The notes under the pieces: generated by a model
The model's input: the letters and a program-made list of their open reading frames with translations, nothing else
Told to the model about the DNA's origin: nothing
The model's database searches: none
Made by a program: the position numbers and the translations under genes
Source: UBA1046 sp050945515
GTDB lineage: Bacteria; Bacillota; Clostridia; Saccharofermentanales; DTU023
NCBI GenBank assembly: GCA_050945515.1
Contig: JBMNTB010000002.1
Location: 76,055-140,054, forward strand
DNA: 64,000 bases
Direction: 5' to 3'
Part shown: positions 52,001 through 58,448 of the stretch, piece by piece
Layout of the letters: each line of letters begins with the position of its first letter
How positions within the stretch are numbered: the first letter of the stretch is position 1

Positions 52001-52199
52001 CATTGTTAAAGCCAGAACAGATCACGAGCAAGCTGCTGATGGTGTAATTACTTGGGTTGCTGTGGTACAAGGCAATCGTTATCAGATCTGTTTCCCTGAT
52101 CAGGATGAAGTTGATATCGAATTTATACTCAAAGATGAACCTGCTGAAGTGTACGAATTCTGTACTGTTCACGGCTTGTGGAAGATTCGGATAGATTAG
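49056..52199 (+). CDS. YfhO-family membrane protein in frame with a desulfoferrodoxin-like domain
   Basis: A 1047-codon open frame. Residues 1 to about 895 are a YfhO protein: about 12 membrane helices (TVDLYHQYAPFL, GGLGVNFYALFAYYLASPLN, AYGWNIMWLDSLY), a large extracytoplasmic region (about 470-855) and a final helix (ITLIALAILLMIALIKLIIF). YfhO proteins are linked to glycosylation of lipoteichoic acid. From residue 924 (MKKIRFYYCDAC) the frame continues into a desulfoferrodoxin-like protein of 124 residues without any stop. The two halves are unrelated in location, since YfhO ends in the cytoplasm. Either a genuine fusion or a downstream gene whose upstream stop is lost; see the separate entry at 51825. 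Confidence 0.85.
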   Translation: MPDRSLKSKHDLTRQADRSYAVMSFFLPFLILSIAYASRAIFPFGDKHILTVDLYHQYAPFLAELRTKILSGGSLFYSFAGGLGVNFYALFAYYLASPLNLILLLFPAAFLTEGILLLTLIKLSLAGFTFNIFLRKTFRKHGPLAVGFSTMYAVSSYVIAYGWNIMWLDSLYVAPLVILGLVCLIRDNKFWLYTLSLAYLLFVNFYMAWFVCLMTALLYFPFLFRFTPEHNSLIKLLTTVKTIFFTALGVGLSAFMLWPTYLALQVTSAANDTFPTAVEKVATLFDYFGQHLLLVEPTVRSGFPNLYSGILVLLLLPVAFLNSRVKLRDRVLSLSVIAFMVLSFSTNILNFIWHGFHYPNQLPYRNSFVYIFVILTFLYEALPGIRQLKRETIFGFSFTLIALIIVVEKMGENKASSYSALISIVFILLYTFVFIRLLDAEQSKRPVTLLLLAAIIAELIFSTCTGIYYLDKNEYFGSRDGYASGTVAESVRAAAIQLEDFTEDTSFFRTEVYPAKTSNDPFLYDLKGLTLFASTSPEKPVRFFKELGLFSNGINSYKYDGSNIVLDSLFGIRYLILRNKDYWQDANRYLVLSNDDVEALENPYALNLGYKVSPDVLYYDSAGENPLDNQNRLLRAMDPEFSDVFVAVPLEIESALQGNIDFYGESDHIFSFEKDSDDGTPTYTFLLTAVEPGTYNLAFDMRGHRTSSGKITVEDRSFNFSAKAIGNAEVGYLEAGQTAIIEISLSAKTEKSGEIELYAAKLDQEAFTTAFQRLQETQLDLTYFSDAYFRGKIAMPEAGVLLLTIPHDRGWTAEVDGKPQAVLTINDSLMALELEAGEHTVEMSFLPYGFRDGATITLIALAILLMIALIKLIIFILRRRKSEREQMPLASATVHNSTLSTYQMSTDQILKNETNYISDKGNNMKKIRFYYCDACTNLVVLLNEGAGELICCDEPMELLEAKTTTDDVCDHILSVEKTDRGIIVKARTDHEQAADGVITWVAVVQGNRYQICFPDQDEVDIEFILKDEPAEVYEFCTVHGLWKIRID
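51825..52199 (+). other. Desulfoferrodoxin-like domain, possible independent start
   Basis: ATG 51825 has an AGGGGA site 7 bases ahead, so this 124-residue part could be made separately. The desulforedoxin part carries YCDACTNLVVLL and ELICCDEPM, the four-cysteine Fe site. The superoxide-reductase part keeps His in DHILSVEK, one His in TDHEQ, and Cys/His in CTVHGLWK. The histidine normally in the KHYIEW motif is replaced by Gly (DGVITW). The active Fe centre is therefore probably short of one ligand, and superoxide reductase activity is doubtful. Confidence 0.7.
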
Positions 52200-52226
52200 G
52201 CTGAGGTTAGAAATAGAGGGTGCTGT

Positions 52227-52721
52227 ATGAAGAGAACGGATTATATTTCATGGGATGATTATTTCCTCGGCGTCGCACTGTTGGCTGCCAGGCGGAGCAA
52301 GGATCCCGGCACACAGGTAGGGGCATGCATTGTATCGCCACAGAATAAAATTGTCAGTATCGGCTATAATGGCATGCCATATGGTTGCAGTGATGATGAA
52401 TTTCCTTGGAGCCGCAATGGAGATACGCTAGAGACAAAATATCTCTATGTCTGCCATGCAGAATTAAACGCCATTTTGAACGCCTCCGGCCGTGACTTGC
52501 ATGGTTGCCGCATCTATGTGCCTTTATTTCCCTGTAATGAATGTGCTAAAGCTATCATTCAATCCGGTATTACAAAAGTACTGTATTTATCAGACAAATA
52601 CAGTGAAACAGATATTGTCATCGCTTCTAAACGGATGCTGATGTCAGCTGGTGTAGAGCTGGTTAAGTTGGAGCCTGAGCTAGAGGAGATCTGCATTTCT
52701 TTCAAGGCAGAGGATGTGTAG
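52227..52721 (+). CDS. dCMP/cytidine deaminase-family protein (ComEB-like)
   Basis: Zinc-dependent deaminase of 164 residues that most likely converts dCMP to dUMP, feeding thymidylate synthesis. The zinc site is visible as CHAELNAIL (His, Glu) and LFPCNECAK (PCxxC). SKDPGTQVGACIV and GYNGMPYGCSDDEFPW are typical of dCMP deaminases. GAGGGTG precedes the ATG at moderate spacing. It follows the YfhO/desulfoferrodoxin frame by 27 bases and converges with the RluF gene. It links to ThyA in the same window. Confidence 0.9.
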   Translation: MKRTDYISWDDYFLGVALLAARRSKDPGTQVGACIVSPQNKIVSIGYNGMPYGCSDDEFPWSRNGDTLETKYLYVCHAELNAILNASGRDLHGCRIYVPLFPCNECAKAIIQSGITKVLYLSDKYSETDIVIASKRMLMSAGVELVKLEPELEEICISFKAEDV

Positions 52722-52726
52722 CAATA

Positions 52727-53437
52727 TTACATATTGCCTGTCAGTCGTTTTAATTCATTTAATTCTTTATAAGTCAAATAGCGCCAGGTACCCAGTTGCA
52801 GATTGCCTAGATTAATATGCATGATTCTGATCCGCTTTAAGGAGACAACCTCAAAGCCTAAATATTCACACATGCGGCGGATCTGACGGTTTAAGCCTTG
52901 GGTCAAAATCACGCGAAAAGAGTTTTTGCCTAAGCGTTTGGTTTTACTGAATTTTGTGATCTGTCCCAGAACCGGAACGCCGTTTTGCAGCTGCCAGAGT
53001 TCTTCATCATTTATTGCTTTATCGACAACAACCTCATATTCTTTTTCATGCTTGTTCTCTGCTCGCAAAATGGGATTAACCATTGACCCATCATTGGTCA
53101 GCAAGATCAGACCTTCCGACATTCTGTCTAATCTGCCGATCGGGAAGATCCGCTGTGGATAATTGATATAATCGATGATATTATCTTTTCTTCTCCTGTC
53201 GGTAGTGGTAGTAATACCAATAGGTTTGTAAAAGGCCAGATACACTAGCAGGTTTTGCTCAAGAGGAACAATAGTTTTGCCGCCAATCTTGACAATATCC
53301 ATAGCACCGACCAGATCGCCAATTTTAGCCAGATCGTCGTTGAGCTGAACTCGCCCTGCCTCAATCAATTTATCTGCCTCACGCCTGCTGCAGTATCCTG
53401 CAGCAGAGATATATCTGTTAATTCTGATCTTGCTCAT
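52727..53437 (-). CDS. RluB/RluF-type pseudouridine synthase
   Basis: rRNA pseudouridine synthase of the RsuA/RluB/E/F family, 236 residues. It has an N-terminal S4 domain (RINRYISAAGYCSRREADKLI) and a catalytic domain with IFPIGRLDRMSEGLILLTNDG (catalytic Asp in GRLD) and GLNRQIRRMCEYLGFEV. Closest in pattern to RluF of 23S rRNA U2604, but the position cannot be assigned by eye. It overlaps the end of the sensor kinase gene by 20 bases. Confidence 0.9.
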   Translation of the reverse strand: MSKIRINRYISAAGYCSRREADKLIEAGRVQLNDDLAKIGDLVGAMDIVKIGGKTIVPLEQNLLVYLAFYKPIGITTTTDRRRKDNIIDYINYPQRIFPIGRLDRMSEGLILLTNDGSMVNPILRAENKHEKEYEVVVDKAINDEELWQLQNGVPVLGQITKFSKTKRLGKNSFRVILTQGLNRQIRRMCEYLGFEVVSLKRIRIMHINLGNLQLGTWRYLTYKELNELKRLTGNM

Positions 53438-55436
53438 CGTTGGAACTCTTGCTTTTGAATAGAGATTTGATGGTATCTGATAGTGACAGATCCTTAGTGT
53501 CCGCCTCGGTACTCATTATAGCCTGATCACTGTTATGTTCGGACTCAGAGACGCCGGATGGATTGATAACGTCTTCGTCAATACCGTTGATGACTAGTTC
53601 GTGGTCGTCAGGGGTACAGGAAAATACTTCCTTCAAGTTTTGCTGGGAATCCATTATTGTGTCTGCGTAGGGGATTAAGAGACGAAAATCCGCTCCCTGA
53701 CCAGGCTCGCTGTGTACATCCAGGTCGTGTCCCATATGAACTGCCAGTTCTCTAGCGATCGAAAGACCAAGACCGGTTCCGGGTTGAGCATGGGCGCGAT
53801 CAGCCTTAAAAAAGCGGTCGAATACATGATCGATATCTTCGCCTTTGATGCCGGGTCCAGAATTATGGACAATGATGGCCAAATGCTGTTCCTGATCGCG
53901 GACTTTGATGACAATTTTGCCTTCTTCCGGTGTATATTTGATTGCATTGTCGAGCAGAATAACCAGAATTTGTTCTACTCGATCAGGATTACCCCAAAGT
54001 GAGGGAATTTCATTTAGAGGTTGTTCATTTTCCAAGCTCAGGGTAAGATTGCTCTCCTCAGCGGCAAGTTGGAATCTAAAGATCAAATCGGACAGCATGC
54101 GATCGATTGTAAATGCCTGTTGCTTAATAATCGCTTCCCCGGTCTGAATCCGTGAGAGTTCGAGCATATCATTGATTAGGCGCGACAAACGATGTGTTTC
54201 CCTCATCAAAATTTCGTAATAACGTTGCCGGTCGCTGTCAGACTTGACCATACCTTCGCTGAGAGGTTCGAGCAATCCTCGCATGGCGGTAAGGGGAGTG
54301 CGCAACTCGTGAGAAACATTGGCGATATAGTCCCTTCTGGTCATTTCCAGACGTTCAGTCTCTGTTATATCTCGAAAGAGACCAACGGCGCCGTCAACAA
54401 CATGCTGATCTGTTTCCAAAGGTGTAATGATACAGTCGATTTGACGATGATCTTTTGATATTACTACATGTGTGGTCTTACAGGTTTCCATGGCCTGGCT
54501 GAAGAAATTATCCAGCCGGGAGGTGCGCAGAAAACCATCGGGAGATAGGCCTCTTAAATCAGGTCCTTTGATGCCAAAAACCGACCAAACTGCAGTATTG
54601 GAATGTGTCACCAAACCATTGCGGTCAGTGGCAATGATTCCTTCCTGTATGCCATCCAGTATCTGACGCAGGCGATTGCGTTCAACTCGCAGATCAGAGA
54701 AAGCCTGAGAAAGCTGTGAAGCGAGACGATTCATGGCCCGACTGAGGTCACCGATTTCTCCTGCTTCTTTATCGTCTGCTCTTTGTGTAAAGTCGCCGGC
54801 AGAAATTGCTATGGCAACATTCCTGATCGATTGTAGAGGGCGCACAATTCGGAAAGCTGCGATCAGAACTGGTACTGTCATAATCAGCAAAACGACCAAG
54901 GAAGAAAACAGCAAAGCCAAATTTAAACTGAGAATACTGGCATTCATTTCCTGCATGGGATGAACCGCTACGACAGTTCCATAGCGGAAACCATCAGCTC
55001 TAATCGGAACGGCAACAAAAATCAGGGAGCCCTTAATGTCCGGAACCCGTTCAATACGCGATTTGACCTCTTCATCGGAATCCAACATCTGCAGATGGGA
55101 TTCATATACATGTTGAAGTAAAGCATCTCGGGCTTGCTCAGATTCAAACTTGATTTCCGTATGAAGCTTAATGCCTTGCTGATCAACTAAAAAGATCCAG
55201 TTGCCAAATAGAGCGTAGGACATGGAGACAGTTTCGCTGACAAAAGGATCATAGCGGGTAGTACCGGCAACCCGGCGCGAAATCACATCAATGCGTGGGG
55301 TGATTTCCTTAACTTTGATGCGGGTAAAAACCGGTTGTGCTATAAAAGAATAAAAGACAGCCGTCAGAGCAGTCCAAAGAATGACTGCCACCACTAGCAG
55401 AATAAAAAATCTACGTACTAAGAAACTGTTTTTCAT
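53418..55436 (-). CDS. Sensor histidine kinase (WalK/PhoR-like)
   Basis: Membrane histidine kinase of 672 residues. Two membrane helices (about 10-30 and 170-195) bracket an extracytoplasmic domain; HAMP follows (RPLQSIRNVAIAISAGDF), then a PAS domain (ILDGIQEGIIATDRNGL), HisKA with YIANVSHELRTPLTAM (phospho-His) and HATPase_c with LLDNAIKYTP, GPGIKGEDIDHVFDRF and GTGLGLSI. The last 75 residues are an acidic Ser/Asp-rich extension, not part of the catalytic core. It overlaps the response regulator gene by 4 bases. The layout is like WalK or PhoR; no walHIJ or pho genes are next to it. Confidence 0.92.
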   Translation of the reverse strand: MKNSFLVRRFFILLVVAVILWTALTAVFYSFIAQPVFTRIKVKEITPRIDVISRRVAGTTRYDPFVSETVSMSYALFGNWIFLVDQQGIKLHTEIKFESEQARDALLQHVYESHLQMLDSDEEVKSRIERVPDIKGSLIFVAVPIRADGFRYGTVVAVHPMQEMNASILSLNLALLFSSLVVLLIMTVPVLIAAFRIVRPLQSIRNVAIAISAGDFTQRADDKEAGEIGDLSRAMNRLASQLSQAFSDLRVERNRLRQILDGIQEGIIATDRNGLVTHSNTAVWSVFGIKGPDLRGLSPDGFLRTSRLDNFFSQAMETCKTTHVVISKDHRQIDCIITPLETDQHVVDGAVGLFRDITETERLEMTRRDYIANVSHELRTPLTAMRGLLEPLSEGMVKSDSDRQRYYEILMRETHRLSRLINDMLELSRIQTGEAIIKQQAFTIDRMLSDLIFRFQLAAEESNLTLSLENEQPLNEIPSLWGNPDRVEQILVILLDNAIKYTPEEGKIVIKVRDQEQHLAIIVHNSGPGIKGEDIDHVFDRFFKADRAHAQPGTGLGLSIARELAVHMGHDLDVHSEPGQGADFRLLIPYADTIMDSQQNLKEVFSCTPDDHELVINGIDEDVINPSGVSESEHNSDQAIMSTEADTKDLSLSDTIKSLFKSKSSNDEQDQN

Positions 55437-56122
55437 TTTTCAGCTTCAAATTTGTAACCTACGCCATATACTGTTATCAGACCGTATTTGGCATCAGACT
55501 GATCAATCTTCTGGCGGATGCGCTTAATATGAGTATCGACGGTTCTGGTATCGCCAAAATAATCATAACCCCAGACTTTGGATAATATCTGCTCGCGGTC
55601 CATGACTTGTCCCGCGTGCGAAGCCAGGAGATAGAGTATCTCTACTTCTTTAGGTGTGAAAGCTACATTCTCACCTTTGACTTTGACCTGATAATTATCA
55701 AGGCTGATTTCCAAACCTTCAAAGCGCAATATAGAAGATGCCGGTCCAGTGTCATTATCATGAAAGCGGCGCAGGACTGCTTTAATTCTGGCAATAACTT
55801 CGCGCGGACTAAAGGGCTTGACAATATAATCATCAGCGCCCAGCTCTAAACCCAGAACACGGTCAATTTCTTCACCTCTGGCGGTCAGCATGATAACCGG
55901 GACATTAGACTTTTTTCGAATCTCGCGACAGACATCCATGCCGGACATTTTGGGCATCATCAAATCAAGAATAATCAGATCCGGTTTTTCGCTTTCCCAT
56001 AATTTGAGGGCTTCCAAGCCATCAAAAGCCGAGATATGAGTATAGTTTTCAGCGTCAAGATAGATAATTAAAGATTCATGCACGACAGGATCGTCGTCGC
56101 AAATGAGAATATGCGGTGTCAT
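55433..56122 (-). CDS. OmpR/PhoB-family response regulator
   Basis: DNA-binding response regulator of 229 residues. The receiver domain has the acidic pair (ICDDDPVV), phospho-acceptor LIILDLMMPKMSG, Thr in MLTARGE and Lys in DDYIVKPFSPREV. The C-terminal winged helix (VAFTPKEVEILYLLASHAG, SKVWGYDYFGDTRTVDTHIKRIRQKI) is of the OmpR type. It is the first gene of the pair, coupled to the kinase by an ATGA overlap. The target genes cannot be told from this window. Confidence 0.93.
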   Translation of the reverse strand: MTPHILICDDDPVVHESLIIYLDAENYTHISAFDGLEALKLWESEKPDLIILDLMMPKMSGMDVCREIRKKSNVPVIMLTARGEEIDRVLGLELGADDYIVKPFSPREVIARIKAVLRRFHDNDTGPASSILRFEGLEISLDNYQVKVKGENVAFTPKEVEILYLLASHAGQVMDREQILSKVWGYDYFGDTRTVDTHIKRIRQKIDQSDAKYGLITVYGVGYKFEAEK

Positions 56123-56195
56123 AGCTGTCCTCCTGATTCATCTATTATACTGTATAATTGTTATCATTACAGTTGCTATACCGGTGCAAAAGGCG

Positions 56196-56960
56196 ATGAT
56201 ATCAAATAATTCTCCATTAATCATATACGAAGATAATCATGTGCTGGCGGCGGTCAAAAAGCCCGGTGTGCTGTCACAGGCGGATGCCACCGGCAGACCC
56301 GATATGGTAAATCTAATCAAGGATTATCTTGTTAAGTCCAGAGCTAAGCCCGGAAAGGCCTGGTTGGGATTGGTGCATCGACTTGATCAGCCGGCGAGCG
56401 GTCTGATGATTTTTGCTCTTACCTCTAAAGCGGCAGGTAGATTGTCGGAAGCTTTTAGAAATAATCTGGTCAGCAAATATTATCTGGCTCTAGTCAAAGG
56501 AAAACCGCAAGAAATGGAGGGGGAGTTTTGCGATTATCTATCCACTGATAGAATTGACGGCCGTTATTATGCTGTCGATTCTTTAAGGGGAAAGGAAGCA
56601 GTGCTTTATTATAAAGTGTTGTTTTCGCTTACTGTCGCTGATGAGATCCTGTCTTTTGTTCTAATCGAGCTTATAACCGGGCGCCCGCACCAGATTCGGG
56701 TCCAGTTTTATTTGCGCAAACTACCTTTATTAGGTGATCGACGCTATGGTCAAGGCTCGGATCTGGATCAAATGGTGCCGACTCTAGCCCTTCACAGCTA
56801 CCGGATGGATTTTGTTCATCCGGTGCAAAAAGAAAGCATTTCTTTGACAGCTCCTTTATTTTTAGCAGGTGAGAATGTGAATCCGTCTTTTGATGTAATT
56901 GGCAGATCATTACACTATCCGCAAATTAACTGCCAGATTGATCTCATGGCTGCTCAATAA
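56196..56960 (+). CDS. RluA-family pseudouridine synthase (short form, no S4 domain)
   Basis: Pseudouridine synthase of 254 residues, lacking an N-terminal S4 domain as in RluA/RluC-like tRNA or rRNA enzymes. Motifs: IIYEDNHVLAAVKKPG, LVHRLDQPASGLMIFAL (catalytic HRLDxxxSG), ELITGRPHQIRVQF. ATG 56196 is preferred because the open frame upstream codes for a non-conserved hydrophobic stretch that overlaps the response regulator start. It is divergent from the two-component genes. The modified position is not known. Confidence 0.9.
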   Translation: MISNNSPLIIYEDNHVLAAVKKPGVLSQADATGRPDMVNLIKDYLVKSRAKPGKAWLGLVHRLDQPASGLMIFALTSKAAGRLSEAFRNNLVSKYYLALVKGKPQEMEGEFCDYLSTDRIDGRYYAVDSLRGKEAVLYYKVLFSLTVADEILSFVLIELITGRPHQIRVQFYLRKLPLLGDRRYGQGSDLDQMVPTLALHSYRMDFVHPVQKESISLTAPLFLAGENVNPSFDVIGRSLHYPQINCQIDLMAAQ

Positions 56961-57026
56961 GCAATTGCCAGGTTGTCTGTCTGTCGGTTGAAAAATTTAA
57001 TGTTGCAATCTACTCTGCCGGTCAAA

Positions 57027-57054
57027 GAGCTGGAGGATAAGAGCTGGAGGATAA
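57027..57054. repeat. 14-bp tandem direct repeat
   Basis: GAGCTGGAGGATAA occurs twice without gap (57027-57040 and 57041-57054) directly before the tRNA-Pro promoter. Confidence 0.9.
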
Positions 57055-57055
57055 A

Positions 57056-57085
57056 TTGACAGATTATCGGCACTATGGTTACAAT
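57056..57085 (+). promoter_or_regulatory. Promoter of tRNA-Pro(TGG)
   Basis: A perfect TTGACA (57056-57061) and TACAAT (57080-57085) with an 18-base spacer, 13 bases ahead of the tRNA. Confidence 0.8.
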
Positions 57086-57098
57086 GGCGTTGTTTCGT

Positions 57099-57174
57099 CG
57101 AGGTGTAGCGCAGCTGGTAGCGCGCTTGCTTTGGGAGCAAGATGTCGGGGGTTCGAGTCCCTTCACCTCGACCA
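57099..57174 (+). tRNA. tRNA-Pro (anticodon TGG)
   Basis: CGAGGTG at the 5' end pairs with CACCTCG, followed by discriminator A and encoded CCA (57172-57174). The anticodon arm CTTGC-TTTGGGA-GCAAG gives anticodon TGG. GGTTCGAGTCC is the T-arm. It complements the CGG isoacceptor elsewhere in the window. Confidence 0.96.
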
Positions 57175-57179
57175 CGAAC

Positions 57180-57208
57180 CCCGTAGGTGTTATAGCCTAC
57201 GGGTTTTG
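57180..57208 (+). terminator. Terminator of tRNA-Pro(TGG)
   Basis: CCCGTAGG (57180-57187) pairs with CCTACGGG (57196-57203), followed by TTTTGC. Confidence 0.8.
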
Positions 57209-57253
57209 CATGCACATATATGAGCTATTTATAGTTGACAGTTGAGGAAAAAG

Positions 57254-57925
57254 ATGGAAAAATTTTTGACAACAAAAGCATTGTTCCCTCATGGATATGG
57301 TGCGGCGGAAGAGCTTCTGAATAATTCTGAATATCCTTGGGAAATCCTGAAAGATATTGGTAGCTTTATTGAAGCTTTAGGTAATAAGTTGCCGGAGTCG
57401 GACTATATCAGACATCCCGGCAATGTTTGGATAGCCAGAACTGCCACCATCGCCCAGTCAGCTTTTTTGGGTACAAATATCATTGTAGGTCCTGGAACTG
57501 CCATCAGGCATTGTGCTTTTCTACGTGGCAATGCTCTTATTGGCAATAATTGTGTTGTAGGGAACTCGGCTGAAATAAAAAACTCTATCTTAATTGAAGA
57601 GGTGGAAGCACCTCATTTTAACTATATCGGCGATTCGATTCTAGGCTATGGAACCCATCTGGGCGCAGGAGTGATTACATCCAATATAAAGTCGGATAGG
57701 ACGAATGTGGAAATCCGAGTGTCTGATGACCGCATCAAAACAGAACTGAGGAAGATGGGAGCTATAATCGGCGATCTGGTAGAAATCGGCTGCAACGCTG
57801 TACTTAATCCCGGCACTGTAATAGGTGTAGGCAGCAGAATTTATCCCCTAACGATGGTGCGAGGATATGTGCCGTCTCATTCAATCCTAAAACAAGATGG
57901 CACGCTGTCGGCAATTGATACCTAG
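57254..57925 (+). CDS. Left-handed beta-helix (GlmU C-domain-like) protein
   Basis: A 223-residue protein whose residues about 60-215 are hexapeptide repeats of a left-handed beta helix (VWIARTATIAQSAFLGTNII, LIGNNCVVGNSAEIKNSIL, GTHLGAGVITSN). NYIGDSILGYGTHLGAGVI resembles the acetyl-CoA site region of GlmU-type acetyltransferases. There is no nucleotidyltransferase domain, so it is not a full GlmU. Likely an acyltransferase or sugar-nucleotide related enzyme of unknown substrate. ATG 57254 has a GAGGA site; a TTG at 57242 is an alternative. It has its own transcription unit. Confidence 0.75.
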   Translation: MEKFLTTKALFPHGYGAAEELLNNSEYPWEILKDIGSFIEALGNKLPESDYIRHPGNVWIARTATIAQSAFLGTNIIVGPGTAIRHCAFLRGNALIGNNCVVGNSAEIKNSILIEEVEAPHFNYIGDSILGYGTHLGAGVITSNIKSDRTNVEIRVSDDRIKTELRKMGAIIGDLVEIGCNAVLNPGTVIGVGSRIYPLTMVRGYVPSHSILKQDGTLSAIDT

Positions 57926-58067
57926 TCGTTTCTCTGTAAGATTTCGACGAAATTTATTGCTGGAAAATGATACTGCTTTCAGAATCATTTATTGCCGAAT
58001 AGGGGTCTGTTGAGTCAAAAATAGGAGCGTGTCGTGTTTGCAAAAAAGAAATACCTATAATATACTT

Positions 58068-58240
58068 CCCGTAACAGGTGTCCCTGCTTTAAGAGGGACT
58101 TAAAAAGGAAGTTGGGTGTAAGTCCCACGCGGAGCCGCCGCTGTAATTGGGGAGCAGACGCAACTATGTCACTGGCCCTAGGCTGGGAAGACTGCCGATG
58201 CTGAGATCCATGAGCCAGAAGACTTGCCTGTACAGTTGCT
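58068..58240 (+). ncRNA. Cobalamin riboswitch
   Basis: Conserved cobalamin elements appear in order: AACAGGTG (58073-58080), GGGTGTAAGTCCCACGCGG (around 58114-58132), GCCGCCGCTGTAA (58134-58146), GGAAGACTGCC (58186-58196) and the B12 box GCCAGAAGACTTGCCTG (58214-58230). TATAAT lies at 58056-58061 just ahead, without a convincing -35. It is followed by a terminator hairpin and then a Nik/Opp-type ABC operon, which it should repress when adenosylcobalamin is plentiful. Confidence 0.93.
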
Positions 58241-58292
58241 TTGGGTTCTCTGCGGATCTTTGGAGAAAAGCGACGCTGAACATGTAGTGGCA

Positions 58293-58337
58293 AAAACGGG
58301 CTATTACTGCACAAGAATGCAGTAGTAGCCCGTTTTC
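58293..58337 (+). terminator. Terminator in the cobalamin riboswitch expression platform
   Basis: AACGGGCTATTACTGCA (58295-58311) pairs with TGCAGTAGTAGCCCGTT (58318-58334), one U-G pair, with TTTTC following. An outer GCTGAACA/TGTTCAGC pair (58275-58282 with 58340-58347) encloses it. Confidence 0.8.
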
Positions 58338-58448
58338 TGTGTTCAGCAGACCGCAAGACAGTTTTGTGACAGCTGTATTGTCTTGTTCCTCCTATATGGT
58401 CGACCTGAGGACCCTAATATAGAACGAATAAAGGAGGTTCAAAACATT

